From Membranipora membranacea (lineage: Eukaryota; Bryozoa; Gymnolaemata; Cheilostomatida; Membraniporidae), in NCBI GenBank assembly GCA_914767715.1, contig OU612073.1, positions 18,848,001 to 18,912,000 on the forward strand: DNA of 64,000 nt, read 5' to 3'. Positions 60,867 through 64,000 of the stretch are shown piece by piece (position 1 is the stretch's first letter; each line of letters starts with the position of its first letter). The notes under the pieces are model-generated. The model did not search any database, had not been told where the DNA came from, and was given only the letters and a program-made list of their open reading frames with translations. Both the position numbers and the translations under genes were made by a program.

Positions 60867-62075
60867 CAGTGGTACTTTTGTAAGGGATAATGAAGTGGAG
60901 ATCTTACTTATTTATATTTTTTAATTCATCAATCAATCCTCCCAGTCGGCAAGGTTTAGCTAGCAACCTTCTGTAGAGGTTGCCAATGGGCAGCTTTATT
61001 GTTAGCCAATATCCTCTGACATCACCTGTCTTTGATAGGTATGCCAGAGGGAGCCAGATATCCCCATTTCCCAGCAACAGATACAATTGGTTGTAGATGC
61101 TTCTGCTTTTATACTCTATTTTCTTGCCATTGGCGGTTGCAGAAATAACTTTTCTGGACTGACAACACATAGCCAACACTCAAATATTAATGTATTTACC
61201 ATTTTTTAGTATGGCTCCAGCATGAGAACAGTTTACTCCCCATTGTTTTCGACAGGGCTCTCAACCACTCAGGTTTAGCTTGAGTTACTCAGATTTTTGG
61301 GTTCAACTCAGGCTACTCAGGGGATTTTAGAATGTAAGCTAAAAACTCAGATTTTGCTCGTTGGCAGAGATGAATAATATATACACAATGCTAAATGTTG
61401 CCTTACAATAATTTATGCCATATTATTAATGAATTAGATTCTAGTTGTGATAAGCTACGTAAATAATACTGCACTGCCTATACTAATAATGCCTCTCACT
61501 GCACTCACTGTAATAATAATCTCACTGCACTGCCTATTCAAGTCATTTCTAAATCAATGATCAAACAATGATCCCAGAGATCCCAAGATATTATTATGGC
61601 TAAATAGAAATTGGAATTTTAGACAAGTTAAAAAAGTGATTTTGCAGTTGAACCGGATAAATCAAGGCAATGATTTCAATAGCATCACATTACATTAATT
61701 ATGCCTTTCTATCCTGGCGCCTCGATTCTATTATTGCACTGCCTATACTAATAATGCCTCTCACTGCACTCACTGTAATAATACTCTCACTGCGCTGCCT
61801 ATTCAAGTCATTTCTAAATCAATGATCAAACAATGATTTCTAAGCATTATAGAATATCAACACTTTACACTCCAACTGAGATGAATAATAAAGATAACAT
61901 CAAACTTTTGCATGAGAATAATGTGTGGTATTTGTTGTGGGTATTTGATTTCATTTGTGATAAGCTATGCTCTTATTGAACTGCCAATCCCAGAGATTTG
62001 CGAAAGAGATTATTATGGCTAAATAGAAATTGGAATTTTACACATGTTAAAAAAGTGATTTTGCAGGTGAACCGG
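60867..62075. mobile_element. Truncated second copy of the hAT-like element
   Basis: Starts with the same CAGTGGTACTTTTGTAAGGG end. It is collinear with 56521-57740 at high identity, including the 91-codon minus-strand frame (61179-60904), which differs by about three residues. It stops at GGTGAACCGG (about 62076), where an unrelated tandem repeat begins. The right end is missing from the window. Confidence 0.85.
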
Positions 62076-62087
62076 TGTAGTATTGTA

Positions 62088-62265
62088 AACTGTCCCCCGC
62101 GCAAAAACAACCCCGGGACACTTTACAATATTGTAAACTGTCCCGGGGACACTTTACAATAAAAACAGGCCTATTGTAAACTGTCCCCCCCTATTGTAAA
62201 CTGTCCCCCCTATTGTAAACTGTCCCCCCTTATTATAAACTGTCCCCCCCTATTTGTGACTGTCC
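62088..62265. repeat. Short tandem repeat of TATTGTAAACTGTCCCCC
   Basis: The motif occurs about six times, mostly directly, with two inverted copies (GGGGACACTTTACAAT) near the left. The junction with the truncated hAT copy suggests this is the end of another element that extends right. Confidence 0.75.
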
Positions 62266-62591
62266 ATATCAAGGGCCCAGCTGTTTATCACCATTCTAAA
62301 TCGGTCAGATCATCTAACTGGAGCATACCATGATGTTCTGGCTGCCACTATGATGGCCAAAGTTGTACCATGGGGATGGTGGTGGTATCTCATTGACATT
62401 ATGAATGAGTGTATAAAGCCTCTTTTTCATATGGTACTTTGTAGATCTATTTTTCGCAAACACTAGTTGTTATTTGAAGCTCCTATGATTTAGAGATGTC
62501 TGGTTTGCGAAGAAAGGTGCACTAAGCTAACAGTGGATAGATGTGTAGTTGCCACATCACGGAACACACATACTTTCATTGCAGGTTCATG

Positions 62592-62975
62592 AGCCGCGCG
62601 AAAACAACCACCCCATTTGTTCATCATAAAATCTACCTCAATCAAGCATTTGCCTGTGATTGATGAAAGTCAGTCACAAGTGAGACCTGGAGAACTAACC
62701 ACTTTTGAGTTTTTCATATTGTGCAGCCTGGTATTGGACTGTAAAATATTGCTTAAGCCGCGCGAAAACAACCACCCCCAAACTATCTTATAAAGATTAT
62801 CTGTCACAAAGTCTCAATCATAATGAACCGTGATTTGGCAGCCATAATGTGATTGTCATAAGGTGACTGTGTACCAAATTTCAGATTAGTAGGTCAGAAC
62901 TTAATGGCACAACGGGTGATATGTAATTCTTTGCAAGTTCATGAGCCGCGCGAAAACAACCCCCCCCCCCCATAG
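62592..62975. repeat. Three dispersed copies of GCCGCGCGAAAACAACC
   Basis: Copies are at about 62594, 62757 and 62946, two of them preceded by GTTCATGA. A related CCGCGCAAAAACAACC lies at about 62097. The CpG-rich motif stands out in an AT-rich background and contains TTTTCGCGC on the minus strand. Confidence 0.7.
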
Positions 62976-63538
62976 GTAACGTATCTCAGTTCAATGATGG
63001 GAAGTAGAAAAAATAAAAGTAATATTGCTTAGTTGACCAGTCTTGCAAATGTTTTCGCCTTGTTGTTAGATGATCTTCAACATGCATAACAATTTTGCAT
63101 CAATTAAGAGCGTTATTAAACCGATTGTTCACTTTTGGACAGTCGGAACTTTGCTAATTACCCAAAAAGTTTCTGTCTGCTGGGTCAATTCAGGTGAGCA
63201 TCCCTTCAATAAAGCTTCAATGTATTAAAAAATCCAATAATAAAAAGACATATCTGTCCAGAGGCAAAGAGAGAGCAATCTTCAAAAGGGGTTATTTTGT
63301 CACTATTTTGTGGAGTTGCCTCCTCTTTTGACACTCTTTCGCCACAATTCCATTTTTTTGTTATCCACTTTTGCACCTTTTCATTGTTTTTTCTCTTTCT
63401 ATATTATTGCACATGCGCAGCTGTAATACTGAAAAACTTCTGTCAAAACAAAATACTGAAAAAGTTTATTTCTGCATGCTGCTGTTAAATTACTTTAAAA
63501 CTGTTCCTATACTTCTGCAATAACATGATCAATATACA
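62976..63538. other. Nothing recognised
   Basis: AT-rich sequence between the GC-rich repeats and a coding fragment; no supported feature. Confidence 0.4.
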
Positions 63539-63893
63539 ATGGCAAACCGTAGGCCAACTTCTTATGCCTTTGCACCAACAAAGGATGGGAGAAAACTTCC
63601 ATGGGAACTAGGAAGACTTGGTGAGATGAACATTCCTACATTGCAAAGTGATAGTGATTCACATAGCCACAGTGCTCAGTCCTCTACAAGTCCCACTCCC
63701 CAGAGACCAGCTAGGTTTTGAACAATGGTTAGCCAAATGAGAATTTGAGGAGCCAGTTGTACCAGCACCAGCAGATGATGAAGCACCACCATCACCGCCA
63801 CCCCCACAAAGGAGGAGACGCCAGCAGTGTACTTGTGGCGAATGCCCAGCAGAGATGCCAACCAGAATCGAGATGAAGTGTTGCATGTAAGAG
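63539..63893 (+). pseudogene. Fragment with a P2X7 C-terminal-like cysteine motif
   Basis: An open frame begins MANRRPTSYAF at 63539 and ends with a stop at 63721. Frame changes near 63660 and a stop near 63742 separate it from a second coding stretch (about 63748-63893): EEPVVPAPADDEAPPSPPPP, then QRRRRQQ and CTCGECPAEMPT-x-x-EMKCC. The C-x-C-G-x-C...MPT-x2-E-x2-CC pattern is typical of the intracellular domain of P2X7 receptors, which is also found alone in many invertebrate proteins. It ends at a possible GTAAGA donor (63890). Because of the breaks it is either a decayed copy or a gene whose exons I have not resolved, running past the window edge. Confidence 0.45.
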
Positions 63894-64000
63894 GATTTAA
63901 CTGCTACACACATTGAGGATTACAATGAGGGTGACGCTGTCCACACTACACCACCCAACCCTATGCTACCGGTAAGTATATGAATGAACTATCATCATAC

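Overview
The window looks like nuclear DNA of an invertebrate animal. Protein-coding genes are split into several exons with GT-AG introns. The sequence is AT-rich and full of tRNA-derived SINEs, decayed non-LTR retrotransposons and cut-and-paste DNA transposons with clear target-site duplications. One gene is an animal-type mitochondrial RNase P subunit (TRMT10C). I could not name the species. Exon coordinates come from matching reading-frame phase across splice sites by eye; no alignment or transcript data were available.

Layout. 1.2-4.0 kb: a six-exon TRMT10C gene (+). 4.8-6.3 kb and 10.0-11.2 kb (-): two tandemly duplicated two-exon genes for small single-pass membrane proteins whose cytosolic tails carry a PSAP and a PPSY motif at identical spacing. 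Between them lies a dead non-LTR retrotransposon split by four tandem 404-bp copies of a tRNA-like repeat. 12.5-14.5 kb: a long foldback element with a second, TA-flanked transposon nested in one arm. 18.1-20.4 kb (+): a five-exon gene for a secreted cysteine-rich protein; a stray antisense exon of a relative sits near 15.5 kb. 20.4-24 kb: non-LTR retrotransposon fragments.

28-59 kb is a tandem array (all +) of a TPR-like helical-repeat family. It holds three intact genes (33.3-35.5, 40.2-42.5 and 54.9-59.0 kb), one internally deleted pseudogene (28.0-29.1 kb) and one truncated fragment (39.1-39.6 kb). Intact members have three exons, and exon 1 contributes only ATG plus one base. Protein sizes (483-496 aa) and the minimal first coding exon resemble vertebrate IFIT genes, but that link is inference. 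An unrelated three-exon gene for a membrane-anchored acidic protein (36.2-38.2 kb, -) lies in the array; its last exon was copied and broken when a block of about 4.2 kb (32.8-37.0 kb) was duplicated to 39.6-44.3 kb. A second, older block duplication (about 23.8-29 kb with 45.6-59 kb) carries the other TPR subtype.

The two block duplications supply natural empty sites, so several insertions can be read exactly: a 5.8-kb element with roughly 43-bp inverted ends and a 9-bp target duplication (48882-54695), hAT-like elements with 8-bp duplications (24265-25119 and 56521-58565), and a nearly loop-free 123-bp hairpin (56317-56439). Two further sequence-unrelated hairpins of the same build (19.1 and 53.5 kb) are flanked by 11-12 bp direct repeats. 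The right end (62.1-64.0 kb) has short GC-rich tandem motifs and a fragment with a cysteine pattern like the P2X7 C-terminal domain.
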